Source: an uncultured Clostridia bacterium
GTDB taxonomy: Bacteria; Bacillota; Clostridia; Lachnospirales; CAG-274
Direction of reading: 5' to 3'
Length of the DNA stretch: 7,935 nucleotides
NCBI GenBank assembly: GCA_947629215.1
Contig: CANRCU010000099.1
Coordinates: 1 to 7,935 of the forward strand
This document shows positions 7,146 to 7,935 of the stretch, in pieces. Position numbers and translations under genes: made by a program. Below the pieces are notes generated by a model. It was not told where the DNA came from. It was given only the letters and a program-made list of their open reading frames with translations, and did not search any database. Position 1 is the stretch's first letter; every line of letters begins with the position of its first letter.

Positions 7146-7935
7146 AACTTATGTTCCTCCTTGGTTTCTCTGTTACTGATATTTTTTTTGTATATTATAT
7201 ACAGACCCTTCAAAAGCAGGTCATCGGCATACACCATATCACGCCTGCAAAGCGGAGCAACAAATTTGCTAAGACCGCCCGTAATAATAACGGCTGTCTT
7301 ACGCCCCAACTGCTCTTCTACCCTGTCGATACAGCCGTCAAGCATAGCCGCAAATCCGTACATAAAACCGTTTCGCATACAGTCGACCGTATTTTTGCCT
7401 ATCGGCATTTTCGGCTGCTCTATGCTTATCTCGGGCAGCTGCGCAGCATGAGCCGACAGCGAATCCAGACTGGTTTTAAGCCCCGGCATTATCATACCGC
7501 CGATATAATTTTTATTTTCGTCGACCACATCTATTGTTGTGGCTGTACCCATATCTATGATTATTATAGGCGGTTTGTACATCGACAGCCCCGCGACCGC
7601 GCAAACTATCCTGTCGGCGCCGACGCTTGCGGGATTATCCATTGCAATATTAAGCCCCGTTTTTACCCCCGGACCGACCACAAGCGGATAAGAACCCGTC
7701 ACAAGCTCCACCGCATTTTTCATTGCATTCAAGACGGGCGGCACGACCGATGCGATTATACTGCCGTCTATTTTATGTATATCAACATTATAAAGCTCCA
7801 GAATATTTTTTATCTGTATGCCGTATTGGTCGGCGGTCTTGATCCTGTCGGTAGATGTTCTTGCTATAAAATCTATCTTACCGTCCGTAATACCGCCCAA
7901 AACTATATTTGAATTTCCTATATCTATTGCCAGAA
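7142..7935 (-). CDS. coaX: Type III pantothenate kinase, 5' end outside window
   Basis: Cytosolic enzyme that phosphorylates pantothenate with ATP to 4'-phosphopantothenate, the first step of coenzyme A synthesis. Type III enzymes of this family usually require a monovalent cation and escape feedback inhibition by coenzyme A. The frame is open to the right edge and begins LAIDIGNSNIVLG, the N-terminal phosphate-binding DxGN motif, so only a few residues are missing. Further signatures are the pantothenate-site GADR (SVGADRIVC), the second nucleotide motif IIDMGTATTIDV, GGMIMPGL, and AVIITGGLS near the C-terminus. About 264 residues are visible, matching the usual length of about 255-265. The first ATG-like codon wholly inside this frame is a TTG at 7900, which lies after the DxGN motif and so cannot be the true start. 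The stop overlaps the SLH gene start. The promoter lies outside the window. Confidence 0.96.
   Translation of the reverse strand, partial: LAIDIGNSNIVLGGITDGKIDFIARTSTDRIKTADQYGIQIKNILELYNVDIHKIDGSIIASVVPPVLNAMKNAVELVTGSYPLVVGPGVKTGLNIAMDNPASVGADRIVCAVAGLSMYKPPIIIIDMGTATTIDVVDENKNYIGGMIMPGLKTSLDSLSAHAAQLPEISIEQPKMPIGKNTVDCMRNGFMYGFAAMLDGCIDRVEEQLGRKTAVIITGGLSKFVAPLCRRDMVYADDLLLKGLYIIYKKNISNRETKEEHKL

Noticed and set aside
7151..7912. A 253-codon open frame on the plus strand opposite coaX
   Set aside because: It lies wholly antisense to a confidently identified gene, is rich in His, Arg, Tyr and Cys in the way antisense frames are, and resembles no protein.

Overview
The window looks like a chromosomal segment from a Firmicute of the class Clostridia, possibly a gut lineage. 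This is inferred from modest GC content, strong AGGAGG-type ribosome binding sites, sigma-A-like promoters, an SLH-domain surface protein, a type III pantothenate kinase, and a Cache-type sensor kinase of a clostridial kind. The genus cannot be named from the sequence. All six genes I can support lie on the minus strand, so transcription runs from the right edge to the left edge. I see no mobile element, CRISPR array, tRNA or rRNA.

Right part (5917-7935): coaX (type III pantothenate kinase, lacking only its first few residues at the window edge) overlaps by ATGA the start of a secreted protein with three C-terminal SLH domains. An intrinsic terminator (5917-5957) ends this unit.

Middle part (2709-5874): a promoter (-35 TTGACG, 17-bp spacer, -10 TATGAT) drives a two-gene operon. 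The first gene encodes a 499-residue cytosolic protein with a highly acidic Ser/Thr/Glu-rich linker and a C-terminal coiled coil. The second, 23 bp downstream, encodes a 493-residue Hanks-type kinase-fold protein. Its catalytic-loop Asp is replaced by Asn (HGN instead of HRD) and its glycine loop is degraded, so it is probably a pseudokinase. A perfect 11-bp-stem terminator closes the operon. This pair, whose function I do not recognise, is the best candidate here for an undescribed system.

Left part (1-2654): a second promoter (TTGAAA, 17 bp, TATAAT) drives a membrane-anchored extracytoplasmic leucine-rich-repeat protein. It is followed 33 bp later by a sensor histidine kinase (extracellular Cache domain, second membrane segment, PAS-like region, H-box) that runs off the left edge. 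The LRR protein may be an accessory ligand-binding or structural partner of the sensor, but only proximity supports that.

No gene-free stretch exceeds 300 bases. The two longest gaps (2597-2782 and 5788-6068) hold the promoters and terminators listed. The part at 5958-6068 is the 3' untranslated region of the SLH gene, where I see nothing further.
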